From JACKII01 sp041687435 (GTDB lineage: Bacteria > Pseudomonadota > Alphaproteobacteria > Bin95): a stretch of 64,000 nucleotides of DNA. Below the pieces are notes generated by a model, which saw nothing but the letters and a program-made list of their open reading frames with translations, did not search any database and had not been told where the DNA came from. The DNA is taken from the NCBI GenBank assembly GCA_041687435.1, contig JAWLBX010000013.1, forward strand, positions 1 to 64,000. The letters are read 5' to 3'. This document shows positions 8,238 to 16,438 of this stretch, in pieces; the stretch's first letter is position 1, and the number at the start of each line of letters is the position of its first letter. The position numbers and the translations under genes are program-made.

Positions 8238-9611
8238 ATGACCAGCTTTTTGGTGGATGACGCAGCGGGCGCGATTCCGCTGCATCTGTTGAAAGCCAGC
8301 GATTGGGAAAACTGGATCGCCAGCCGACCCGCGGTTGAACGGCAATGGGCTGCGGTCACCGGTTTCAAGGCCAAGGCCGGGAGCCTCTGCCTTATCCCCG
8401 GTAACGATGGAAACTTGGCCGCGGTGCTGGCCGGCATGGGAGATGACCCGCCGCTCTGGGCCGCCGGTGGACTGGCGGCAAAGTTGCCGGAAGGTCTCTA
8501 TCGCCTGGCGGATCTGTGGGACACCGACGACGCGACCGACATTTCCGCCGGGTTCGCACTCGGCGCCTATACGTTCGGACGGTACAAAACCGTTGAGGAA
8601 CCGAAAGCCCGCCTGTCCTGGCCGATGGCAGCCAATCGCGACGTGGCGGAGGCGATTGCCCAGGGCGTCAGCCTTGCCCGCGATCTGATCAACACACCGG
8701 CGAACCACCTGGGGCCGGAGGAGTTGTGCGCCGCCGCCCGTTCCATGGCCGAGCAGTTCGGCGCGGAGGTTAGTGAGTTGGTGGGCGACGAACTGCTCAA
8801 CAACAACTATCCCACGATCCACATGGTCGGACGCGCAGCGAAACGGGCGCCGCGGCTGATCGACATTCGGTGGGGCGACCCGAGCGCGCCGAAGGTGACG
8901 CTGGTTGGCAAGGGCGTCTGCTTTGATTCGGGCGGGCTCGACCTGAAACCGGCCGCCGGCATGCTGCGCATGAAGAAGGACATGGGCGGCGCCGCTTCGG
9001 TGCTGGCGCTCGCGCACATGATCATGGCGACCGGGTTGAAGGTGCGTCTGCGCGTGATGATCCCCGCAGTGGAAAACATGGTAGACGGCAACGCCATGCG
9101 GCCGCTGGACGTGGTCAAGACCCGCAAGGGCCTGACCGTCGAGATCGGCAACACCGATGCGGAGGGCCGGCTCGTGCTCTGCGATGCGCTGGCGGAGGCG
9201 GATACGGAAAGCCCGGCGGTGCTGCTGGACTGCGCCACCCTCACCGGTGCGGCCCGGGTGGCGCTGGGAACGGACCTGCCGGCGCTGTTCTGCAACGACG
9301 ATAAACTGGCCACCGACCTGCTGGCGGCGGGCGAGCAGGCGCACGACCCGACCTGGCGGTTGCCGCTGCATGCGCCCTATAAGGACATGCTGAAAAGCGA
9401 CGTGGCTGACCTGAACAACGTCTCCGAGGGCGGTTTCGGCGGTGCAATTACGGCGGCGCTCTATTTGCAACACTTCGTCAGCCCAACGACGCCCTGGGTC
9501 CATATCGACATGATGGCCTGGAACAACAGCACCAAACCAGGCCGCCCGAAAGGCGGCGAGGCACAGGCGGTGCGCGGCGCGTTCCAGATGCTGCGGCGGC
9601 GATATGGGTGA
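8238..9611 (+). CDS. leucyl aminopeptidase, M17 family
   Basis: A 457-residue cytosolic M17 metallopeptidase that removes N-terminal residues from peptides and uses two metal ions. The signature NTDAEGRLVL lies at 305-314 and the metal and catalytic region LVGKGVCFDSGGLDL at 223-237, followed by MKKDMGGAA. The N-terminal regulatory domain is shorter than in E. coli PepA, as in the alphaproteobacterial PepB-like branch. A GGAAGGG-type ribosome site lies upstream of the ATG. It forms an operon with the hydrolase before it. The 176 bases after it (9612-9787) hold no gene that I can support. Confidence 0.95.
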   Translation: MTSFLVDDAAGAIPLHLLKASDWENWIASRPAVERQWAAVTGFKAKAGSLCLIPGNDGNLAAVLAGMGDDPPLWAAGGLAAKLPEGLYRLADLWDTDDATDISAGFALGAYTFGRYKTVEEPKARLSWPMAANRDVAEAIAQGVSLARDLINTPANHLGPEELCAAARSMAEQFGAEVSELVGDELLNNNYPTIHMVGRAAKRAPRLIDIRWGDPSAPKVTLVGKGVCFDSGGLDLKPAAGMLRMKKDMGGAASVLALAHMIMATGLKVRLRVMIPAVENMVDGNAMRPLDVVKTRKGLTVEIGNTDAEGRLVLCDALAEADTESPAVLLDCATLTGAARVALGTDLPALFCNDDKLATDLLAAGEQAHDPTWRLPLHAPYKDMLKSDVADLNNVSEGGFGGAITAALYLQHFVSPTTPWVHIDMMAWNNSTKPGRPKGGEAQAVRGAFQMLRRRYG

Positions 9612-9787
9612 AACGCCGAAGGTTGCTCGCGGATCAAGGTCAGACCGTCAAGCATGGCAGTAAATGGTATTATGGCCACGCTGTAGGGGGTTAATACTAT
9701 TGCTTAAAGCGCAAAACCCTGGTTTGTCTTAATCATAACAAGCCACGGACTTGATCCGGGGCGCCTCGCAATCCGGACCTCCCCAAC

Positions 9788-10639
9788 GTGCGTGACGCGC
9801 CACCCTTCCAATCACTCTATGAACTCGTATCCTTTCTGCTCGACCAGCATTTTGCGGGCGAGCAGTCGCTTTTGGCCGAACGGAACACCGGCAATTTGGC
9901 GGATGAGGATCAGGACCGGTTGCGGGACCTGATCCTGGCGGGCGCGCCCTTGGCGGTGGCAGACGCCATCACTGCGCTTTTGAAGCGAGGCGTCGCGCCG
10001 CTGGCGATTTCCGACGTCGTCAATATTGCCCATGCCACCTTTGTGGTAACACGGCAGCCGCTCCCGTCCTACCGGGCCGAATCCGCACACAGCTTCGACC
10101 TCGCCAATGTGGTGAATTTCAGCCTGCGGAACGCAAAAACCTCCCAGAAGGTTACCGCGATTTACCTCTCCGCTTGGTTTGTGACGGAAACAATCGGCAA
10201 GGCCGGCGCTTCGGGACGAACGCCGGCAAACGAAACGCCAGATCTGCGCCCCCCGAACACCTGGGCGGAGATCATTGACACCGCCAACCTGCTTACAGAG
10301 TTGGAAACGGCAATTTCTGAACATCGTTCGATGCGTGCCGTCGACCTGGTGCGCGAATGGAACCGGCGGCACGATCCCGCCGAACCGGGGACGCGCGACG
10401 ACCTGATTTACGTGCTCGCCAAATGTGCCGCCAGGCATCAGGGTGACCCTCAGGTTCTGCACAACGCCGCGGCCGTGATTGAGGAATACCAGCTGAACAG
10501 CGCCAGCCTGAAGCGAAAGGATATCCTGCTGGAATTCTGGGCGCATTTCCTGTCCTGCCCCAAAGCCAGGCCAGCCGCGGCAGCCGGTTATGGGAAAAGC
10601 CGACGCTATTTCGGTATGGGTGTGGCCGGACAGGCGTAG
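9788..10639 (+). CDS. conserved-looking helical protein of unknown function
   Basis: A 283-residue, almost wholly alpha-helical protein with no signal peptide or membrane segment. I do not recognise it firmly. The segment ADAITALLKRGVAPLAISDVV followed by an aromatic helix region with AHSFDLANVVNFSLRN resembles, weakly, the helical domain that accompanies some Rieske proteins and questin-oxidase-like proteins, but no Cys/His iron-sulfur motif is present. It begins with GTG at 9788 with only a poor ribosome site; no better start was found. It runs convergently into the MFS gene, with 18 bases between the stops. Codon use looks like that of its neighbours. Confidence 0.65.
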   Translation: MRDAPPFQSLYELVSFLLDQHFAGEQSLLAERNTGNLADEDQDRLRDLILAGAPLAVADAITALLKRGVAPLAISDVVNIAHATFVVTRQPLPSYRAESAHSFDLANVVNFSLRNAKTSQKVTAIYLSAWFVTETIGKAGASGRTPANETPDLRPPNTWAEIIDTANLLTELETAISEHRSMRAVDLVREWNRRHDPAEPGTRDDLIYVLAKCAARHQGDPQVLHNAAAVIEEYQLNSASLKRKDILLEFWAHFLSCPKARPAAAAGYGKSRRYFGMGVAGQA

Positions 10640-10657
10640 CCGAAGCCGCAGGTGAAT

Positions 10658-11872
10658 TCACCGGCGCGCACGATCGCCCGCCAAGTCGCGCGGCCGCATG
10701 ATCATGAAGGCGATGCGGCCTGCCAGCATCACGACCGCGATACTGCCGAATGCAAGCCACCAGCCCTGCTGACTCATGCCACCGGACGCATCCAGGACGA
10801 AACCGATGCTGAGCGGACCAATGAAGCCGCCGCCATAGCCCAGCATGGAATGCACGGCGAGGGTGGCGCCGCGGCGGTCCGGGTCGGCAGCGCCGGCAGC
10901 GCCGGCGGTCAGCGAGGACGAATCGAGCCAAATCACCGCGCCATAACCCAGCACGAATGCGACTGCGAGGCCGTAGGAATAGGAGCCGAACCAGCCGATC
11001 GTCAGGCCGCAAAGGATGCTGAGGCCCATGGCCAACGCCACCAGCCGCTGCCTTCCAAGCCGGATCGACGCCTCGTTACCAACGACACTGACGCTGGTGC
11101 CGACCAGCCCCATCGCCATCGCTGCGGCCGTCGGCGTTAACCAAGCCGCATCCGATCCTGTGGAAAGCGCCACCCACGCGAGGAATGCAACGCACCACCC
11201 GCGCAGCGCGTTCATCTCCCAGGTATGGACGCAGTAGGCAACGCTGTAGGCCAGCGCCGAGGTGTTGCCGAAAACCGGACCAAAGTCGAACAACCTGGTG
11301 CCGGTCTTGGGTTTCGGCTCCTGCCAGGGTGCCGCGAACAGCACGATCAGCCACGCGGCGAGCGCACAGGCGCCACTCAGCCAGAACGCCGTCTGCCAGT
11401 CCCAGACGGCCGCCACCTGTCCCGCCACCAGAAACGACGCCGAGCCGGAAATGCCGATACTGGCAGCGTGGCCGGCCGTCGCGCGGCTCAACAGGCGTGC
11501 ATCCACCCGGTCGGCAAGCAATTTCAGACCGGTCATGTAGGTGCCAGCCCAGCCGATGCCGGCCAATGCGCGGCAGACCATGGCGCTCCAGAATCCATCT
11601 GCGAACAGCGCAAAACCAAAATGGCCCAGGACGGTGAAGCCGACGCCCAGCAGGTAAATCCGCTTGGGATCGATTCGGTCAGTGGATGTCACCAAAATTG
11701 GCACCGCCACCGTGTAGGCAGCATAAAACACGCCGGTGATCCAGCCGGCCTCGCTGTTGCTGAGACCCCAGCGCTCGACAAAGCCGGGCAGCAGGGCGGG
11801 CCAAGTGTAGGCGCCGATCTGGGCGAGCACCTGGGCGGCACAGACGAGGAATACAAGGCGGGCGGGTGACAT
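10658..11872 (-). CDS. MFS transporter
   Basis: A 404-residue major facilitator with about twelve hydrophobic helices and a cytoplasmic loop between helices two and three (TSTDRIDPKRIYLLG), which is a loose form of the MFS loop motif. The N-terminal half runs from RLVFLVCAAQVLAQIGAYTW, and the central loop (about 190-215) carries EPKPKTG. It sits in the inner membrane; substrate not predictable from sequence. It is divergent from the CoA-transferase gene at 12101 across 228 bases, a likely shared promoter region, so a carboxylic acid feeding the CoA-transferase/hydratase pair is a reasonable guess but only inference. Confidence 0.88.
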   Translation of the reverse strand: MSPARLVFLVCAAQVLAQIGAYTWPALLPGFVERWGLSNSEAGWITGVFYAAYTVAVPILVTSTDRIDPKRIYLLGVGFTVLGHFGFALFADGFWSAMVCRALAGIGWAGTYMTGLKLLADRVDARLLSRATAGHAASIGISGSASFLVAGQVAAVWDWQTAFWLSGACALAAWLIVLFAAPWQEPKPKTGTRLFDFGPVFGNTSALAYSVAYCVHTWEMNALRGWCVAFLAWVALSTGSDAAWLTPTAAAMAMGLVGTSVSVVGNEASIRLGRQRLVALAMGLSILCGLTIGWFGSYSYGLAVAFVLGYGAVIWLDSSSLTAGAAGAADPDRRGATLAVHSMLGYGGGFIGPLSIGFVLDASGGMSQQGWWLAFGSIAVVMLAGRIAFMIMRPRDLAGDRARR

Positions 11873-12100
11873 GGAACCTGACTATCAAAACCGTGCTGCG
11901 CCCTATTCGCGGTTGCCATCGCCGCGCGGGAACGCCTGCACGCAGTATTGCCTGTCCAGCGGCGAAGGAAAAGCAGTGGCGTGCAGCCGCCCGGTGCCAC
12001 GGCTGCGCCGGTAGCCGCGCTTTGCCGCGCATTGCTCCATGCGGCCGGCACGCCTAATCTCTGGCGCATCCGAACGCATCTCTCCCAAGAATCGTATTAT

Positions 12101-13234
12101 ATGTCCAAACCGCTATCCGATCTTCTCGTAGTCAGTCTGGAGCAGGCCGTCGCCGCACCCTATCTGACCTGCCGCATGGCCGATGCGGGCGCACGTATCA
12201 TCAAGCTGGAACGTGCCGATGGCTCCGGCGATTTCGCCCGCGGCTATGACCAGCACGCCCATGGCATGTCCAGCTACTTCGTCTGGCTGAACCGGGGCAA
12301 AGAATCGCTGGCCATCGACATCAAACAGCCGGAGGACTTGGCACTGCTGCACCGCCTGCTGGCCAAGGCCGATGTTTGGATCCAGAACCTCGCGCCGGGG
12401 GCGATGGAGCGGGCCGGGCTCGGCTCGGAAACGTTGCGGGCGAAGTATCCGCGGCTGATCACCGTGGACATTTCCGGCTATGGCGACGCCGGCCCGCCCT
12501 ACAACGAAATGAAAGCCTATGACCTCTTGGTGCAGGCCGAAAGCGGCATCACGGCCATCACCGGCTCGCCGGAAGAGCCTGGTCGGGTCGGCGTTTCGAT
12601 TTGCGACCTGACAACCGGTCTCAATGCCTATACCGCGGTGCTTGAAGCCGTGGTTGAACGCGCCAAGACGGGCAAGGGCTCCGCCATTAAGGCTTCGCTG
12701 TTCGGCTCCATGGCCGACTGGATGGCCGCGCCGCTGATGGCCTATGAGCAGTCGGGCGCGATCTGGCCGCGCAACGCGCTGCGTCACCCGCTGATGTGCC
12801 CCTACGGTGCCTTCCCATCCGATGATGGCTCCCGCACCCTGGTAGCCTGCCAGAATGAGCGGGAATGGGTGCGGTTCTGCGAACATGTGCTCCAGGACCC
12901 CGATTTCGCGAGGGATCCAAAGGCGGCGACCAATGTGATTCGGGTTGAAAACCGCGCCTATGTCGAGGGCCGGATCGAGCAGACCACCAGCCAGATCAGC
13001 CGGGAAGAGTTTCACGCGCGCCTGCGCAAGGGCGATATCGCCTATGGCGCGGTGAACACGATCCCCGATGTCTCCAAACACGGTGCGCTGCGGCGGATCA
13101 CTGTCGGCACACCGAACGGCGACATCTCTTATGCCGCGCCCGCCGTAATCCGCGGCGAGGCCCGGGACAACTATGGCCCGGCACCGGGCTATAACCAACA
13201 TGGAACCAAAATACGTGAGGAGTTTTCCGCATGA
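12101..13234 (+). CDS. CaiB/BaiF family (class III) CoA-transferase
   Basis: A 377-residue class III CoA-transferase. It begins with the usual LSDLLVVSLEQAVAAPYLTC, has RGKESLAIDIK and ends in the C-terminal helical domain. The catalytic aspartate that forms the acyl-aspartyl anhydride is most likely Asp141 in KAYDLLVQAESG. The ATG at 12101 is chosen because homologues begin here; the in-frame extension upstream is low-complexity. The stop overlaps the start of the hydratase gene by four bases, so the two products probably act in one pathway. Mesaconyl-CoA or itaconyl-CoA metabolism uses this same enzyme pair, but the substrate here is inferred. Confidence 0.9.
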   Translation: MSKPLSDLLVVSLEQAVAAPYLTCRMADAGARIIKLERADGSGDFARGYDQHAHGMSSYFVWLNRGKESLAIDIKQPEDLALLHRLLAKADVWIQNLAPGAMERAGLGSETLRAKYPRLITVDISGYGDAGPPYNEMKAYDLLVQAESGITAITGSPEEPGRVGVSICDLTTGLNAYTAVLEAVVERAKTGKGSAIKASLFGSMADWMAAPLMAYEQSGAIWPRNALRHPLMCPYGAFPSDDGSRTLVACQNEREWVRFCEHVLQDPDFARDPKAATNVIRVENRAYVEGRIEQTTSQISREEFHARLRKGDIAYGAVNTIPDVSKHGALRRITVGTPNGDISYAAPAVIRGEARDNYGPAPGYNQHGTKIREEFSA

Positions 13235-14088
13235 CTCAAGACCTGGAATACCTGAAAGATTGGATCGGCAAGACTGAGGAGATCGAGGACCGGGTCACGC
13301 AATTCCAGGTTCATGGCCTGCGCGCCCTGTTCGACGATCCGACTGTCCCGCAGGAAGGTGACCCCTGCGGGCCGATGGACCACTGGTGCTTCTTCAACCC
13401 ACGGGTGCCGCGTTCGCAAATTGGCGAAGATGGCCACCCGAAACGCGGCGGTTTCATGCCTCCGGTGCCGCTACCGCGCCGGATGTTCGGCGGCTGCCGG
13501 GCAACCCACCACCAGCCATTCATCGTCGGCGAGAAAGTGCACCGCAAGAACACGATCAGCGACGTGGTCATCAAACCGGGCCGCACCGGGACGCTGGTGA
13601 TCTGCACCGTCAAGGTGGAGATGAGCGGCCAGAACGGCCTAGCCATCACGGAAGAGCAGGACATCATCTATCGCGACAATCCGCCGGCGGATGCGAAGGA
13701 CGGCGCGGTCGGCAAGACAAACCCGGCGCCGACAGATCACGACTATATCCGCACCATAGAGCCGGACCCAGTGTCTATGTTCCGCTATAGCGCTGTCACC
13801 TTCAACGGCCACCGCATCCACTATGACCGCAAGTATGTGACGGAGGTTGAAGGGTATCCGGGCCTGATCGTGCACGGACCGTTGACGGCCAGCTATATGC
13901 TGTATCAGTCGATGGAGCAAAACCCAGACAAGACGGTCAAGCGCTTCGATTTCCAGGCACGCTCGCCGCTGTTCGACATTGCGCCATTCCAGGTCGCCGG
14001 CAAGGCCAACCCAGACGGAACGCACAGCCTGTGGTCGATCACGCCGGAAGGAACAGTCGGCACCCTGGCCACGGTAGCGTTTGCATGA
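13231..14088 (+). CDS. MaoC/HTD2-type hydratase (mesaconyl-C4-CoA or itaconyl-CoA hydratase-like)
   Basis: A 285-residue double-hotdog hydratase. The N-terminal half has the HTD2/FAS1-dehydratase-like segment GGFMPPVPLPRRMFGG (about 73-88). The C-terminal hotdog holds the hydratase site FNGHRIHYD (191-199) and GLIVHGPL (211-218). This arrangement is that of mesaconyl-C4-CoA hydratase, 3-methylfumaryl-CoA hydratase and bacterial itaconyl-CoA hydratase. It is translationally coupled to the CaiB-type transferase by an ATGA overlap. The third enzyme of such pathways, a citramalyl/malyl-CoA lyase, is not in this window. Two perfect hairpins follow the gene. Confidence 0.85.
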   Translation: MTQDLEYLKDWIGKTEEIEDRVTQFQVHGLRALFDDPTVPQEGDPCGPMDHWCFFNPRVPRSQIGEDGHPKRGGFMPPVPLPRRMFGGCRATHHQPFIVGEKVHRKNTISDVVIKPGRTGTLVICTVKVEMSGQNGLAITEEQDIIYRDNPPADAKDGAVGKTNPAPTDHDYIRTIEPDPVSMFRYSAVTFNGHRIHYDRKYVTEVEGYPGLIVHGPLTASYMLYQSMEQNPDKTVKRFDFQARSPLFDIAPFQVAGKANPDGTHSLWSITPEGTVGTLATVAFA

Positions 14089-14095
14089 CATGGAA

Positions 14096-14124
14096 AAGCC
14101 CGGACCGATTGCCGGTCCGGGCTT
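14096..14124 (+). terminator. perfect 12-bp hairpin after the hydratase gene
   Basis: Arms 14096-14107 and 14113-14124 are perfectly complementary (AAGCCCGGACCG with a five-base loop). It begins eight bases after the hydratase stop codon. There is no T run, so it may act as an RNA-stabilising hairpin or as part of a two-hairpin terminator with the next one. Confidence 0.6.
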
Positions 14125-14141
14125 AAAACTTCGATGCTGAC

Positions 14142-14171
14142 AAGCCGGGGCAATGAATGCCCCGGCTTTTT
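14142..14171. terminator. 11-bp hairpin with T run between convergent genes
   Basis: Arms 14142-14152 and 14158-14168 pair perfectly (AAGCCGGGGCA, five-base loop) and are followed on the plus strand by a run of T that extends through 14171. It lies ten bases before the stop of the convergent methyltransferase gene, so it can serve both directions. Confidence 0.7.
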
Positions 14172-14180
14172 CAATTGGCT

Positions 14181-15803
14181 TCAGGCCACCTTGTCAGCGA
14201 TGAAGAAATGCCAGCCGATGCAGCCGTCGTTGGCGGTATCGACCCAGAATTGAAGTGCACGGCTGGTGCGGTCCACCAATTCACGCCCGATCTTCTCTTC
14301 GAATTCGGGACGGCGGGCTTCGAGTTGGTCGCGCACCCAGCCATAGGTCTTGGCGACGTTCGGCGACCAGTCTTCCTCGATATCGACGCGGAAGCCAAGA
14401 TTCTGCATGGCCTGGCGATAATCCGGCGCATCCCACATCTCTGGCGCGCCGACACGCTCATACACCCGCTCGCGGATATCGTCCGGCGTGCCCTCGCGCA
14501 CCAGCAGCTCCGTCAGCACCAGCCGGCCGCCCGGCTTCAAAACACGATAGGCTTCCTGCAAAACTTGCAGCTTGTCGACCGCATGCAGGAATGATTCCTG
14601 ACACCAGTAGACATCGAACTGCCCATCCGGGAAGTCGAGTCCGTGGAAATCGCCGTAAGCAAAGCTGACCTTATCATCCAGGCCCATTTCCTTGGTCAGC
14701 CGGCGCGCTTCTGCCAGTTCCCGGTCGGAAATGTTTGTGGCGACGACGGAACACCCGACAGTCTTGGCCAGGAAACGCGCAGTCGCGCCATAGCCGCAAC
14801 CAACCTCCAGCACTGTTTGGTCAGGCGTCAGATTGGCAATTTCCGCGACATGCTTGTTGGTGCGATCCATCGCGACCGGCAACGGCTCGTCATCCGACTC
14901 GAACATGCCAAGGTGAATGTTCTCGCCCCAGATCTCGCTATAGATCGTGTCGGCGGCACCGTCGTAATAGCGCTTGGTCTGTTCGACCACATGCTTTACG
15001 CCGGCCTGTTTCGGGTTGGGCAGCACGCCCTGAACCGGCCGCTTCGGCTTGAAAGCCACCTGCTGGATGAAGTCCGGGTCGTAATGCTCGAACGGCCGCT
15101 CGAAATCACCGTAGGGGGTGATGTCCACGAAACCGGAATCTTCCAGCAGGAATTGCACGTAACGCTGCTTCAGCGGGTAAAGCGATAGGTAGTGCTTGCC
15201 GGCTGAACCGAAGTTGTATTCGAACTTCACTTCGGTGCGCGAAATCCGGACGGGCCGGACGTCGGTTTCCTCACCCGTGTAATAGTATTTGTGCTTGCTG
15301 CTGAAGCCCTGGTCGAGGATCGAGTCGTAGTTCCGATGGTCGATCAGCAGGATGCCGCCCGGCTTCAGCACCGAGAACATGGCCGCCATTGCATCGCGCC
15401 GGGCCTCATGATCGTACAGGTGCGAAAACGAGTTGCCGAGGCAAACCATTGCGTCGAAGCGGTTGGCGCCGAACCTGTCGGAGAGGTCGCGCCAATCGAC
15501 AACCGCCTGTTCCACAAGCTTCACGCCCATGGTTTCGGCATTGCTGCCCGTCTGCTCCATCATGGTGCGGGAGCCGTCCGTAGCAGTGACATCGAACCCA
15601 GCGGACGCCAGTTTGATTGCATGATAGCCAGTGCCGCTGGCGATATCGATGACGCTCTTGACCTCATGAATATTGAGGATGCGCTCAAAAAACTGGCGCT
15701 CACCTTCCTCGCGACCATCCCAACCGATCAGGTCATCCCAACGGGAGACAAAATCGGAGTTGTATTCTTTACGATATTTTTCGTTCTCAGCGACGGTAGG
15801 CAC
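14181..15803 (-). CDS. fused glycine/sarcosine and dimethylglycine N-methyltransferase (glycine betaine synthesis)
   Basis: A 540-residue protein with two SAM-dependent methyltransferase domains. Domain one (about 1-260) has SAM motif VIDIASGTGY at 51-60 and looks like glycine/sarcosine methyltransferase. Domain two (about 275-540) has VLEVGCGYGA at 331-340 and looks like sarcosine/dimethylglycine methyltransferase. Together they turn glycine into glycine betaine with three SAM, the de novo osmolyte route of halophiles; fused forms are known in halophilic actinobacteria and archaea. The GTG start at 15803 has AGGAGG eight bases upstream. The gene stands alone after a long AT-rich region, which fits stress-controlled expression. 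Cytoplasmic. Confidence 0.92.
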   Translation of the reverse strand: MPTVAENEKYRKEYNSDFVSRWDDLIGWDGREEGERQFFERILNIHEVKSVIDIASGTGYHAIKLASAGFDVTATDGSRTMMEQTGSNAETMGVKLVEQAVVDWRDLSDRFGANRFDAMVCLGNSFSHLYDHEARRDAMAAMFSVLKPGGILLIDHRNYDSILDQGFSSKHKYYYTGEETDVRPVRISRTEVKFEYNFGSAGKHYLSLYPLKQRYVQFLLEDSGFVDITPYGDFERPFEHYDPDFIQQVAFKPKRPVQGVLPNPKQAGVKHVVEQTKRYYDGAADTIYSEIWGENIHLGMFESDDEPLPVAMDRTNKHVAEIANLTPDQTVLEVGCGYGATARFLAKTVGCSVVATNISDRELAEARRLTKEMGLDDKVSFAYGDFHGLDFPDGQFDVYWCQESFLHAVDKLQVLQEAYRVLKPGGRLVLTELLVREGTPDDIRERVYERVGAPEMWDAPDYRQAMQNLGFRVDIEEDWSPNVAKTYGWVRDQLEARRPEFEEKIGRELVDRTSRALQFWVDTANDGCIGWHFFIADKVA

Positions 15804-16438
15804 TCAATCAGCCTCCTAAATTCCGGGTCGAGGCTCGGCTTTGTGTTATAGCTGCCATCGTTAAACCGATGCGCGCAGCAATCACGCCGATGAATGCCAC
15901 GCCGGAACGCAGCATCTGCCTCAGGGATCAGTGAACGTGCGCAGTAAGAACCTTCAAAACCTGAAAAACAATCTTGTTAATAATTCCAAATTTTGCTATA
16001 GTTTTTTGGTTTGTGTTCGAAATTTTATTCAATAAATTTTATTTGCTCGCTGATGCGTGATGTTTTTTGTAACTGAATAGGCGTTGGTTTTTTCAATATT
16101 ATCGGCTTCAGGCGCAGAAGTATGGCCCAAAATAACGGTCACCTATGGCGCAAACTTGGCTGTTCGAAAGGCCGATCGCAAATAATGAAAGTAAAGATCG
16201 GCAATCGCTAGGATCGCATGACGAAACGTTGACAGCCACAGCTCTCAGCGCCTATCCGCGGGCTGCGCCGCCTGGTTGCCGCAGCCGCGGGCTCCACTGC
16301 CTGACAGGCCCGGCCATAGCCTCCGTCGCCAGCGATGCATCGCTTTTTATTCGCGCGCGTTGGAGCCGGAAATCAAGGAAGCGAACACAGAAAGGCCGGG
16401 AACACCCTTTCGATGCTCCCGGCCAAAATCAGAACCGC
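15804..16438. other. 635-base gene-free, AT-rich regulatory region
   Basis: No reading frame here looks like a protein. The part from about 15950 to 16110 is strikingly AT-rich compared with the GC-rich genes around it, with several T and A runs and a small inverted repeat AACAATCTTGTT (near 15966-15977). It lies upstream of the betaine-synthesis gene, whose start is at 15803, and downstream of the ThDP enzyme gene. It is the best place for a salt-responsive promoter, but I could not identify clear -35/-10 boxes. The 3' end of the ThDP gene has no obvious terminator here. Confidence 0.45.

Noticed and set aside
7962..9503. Long open frame on the minus strand across the hydrolase and M17 peptidase genes
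   Set aside because: The peptidase motifs are on the plus strand; the antisense product is His/Arg-rich with no recognisable domain.
9745..9770. Short inverted sequence around GGACTTGATCCGGGG upstream of the unknown helical gene
   Set aside because: It is similar to short intergenic repeats common in alphaproteobacteria, but only one copy is clear here and the stem is too short to call a terminator or operator.
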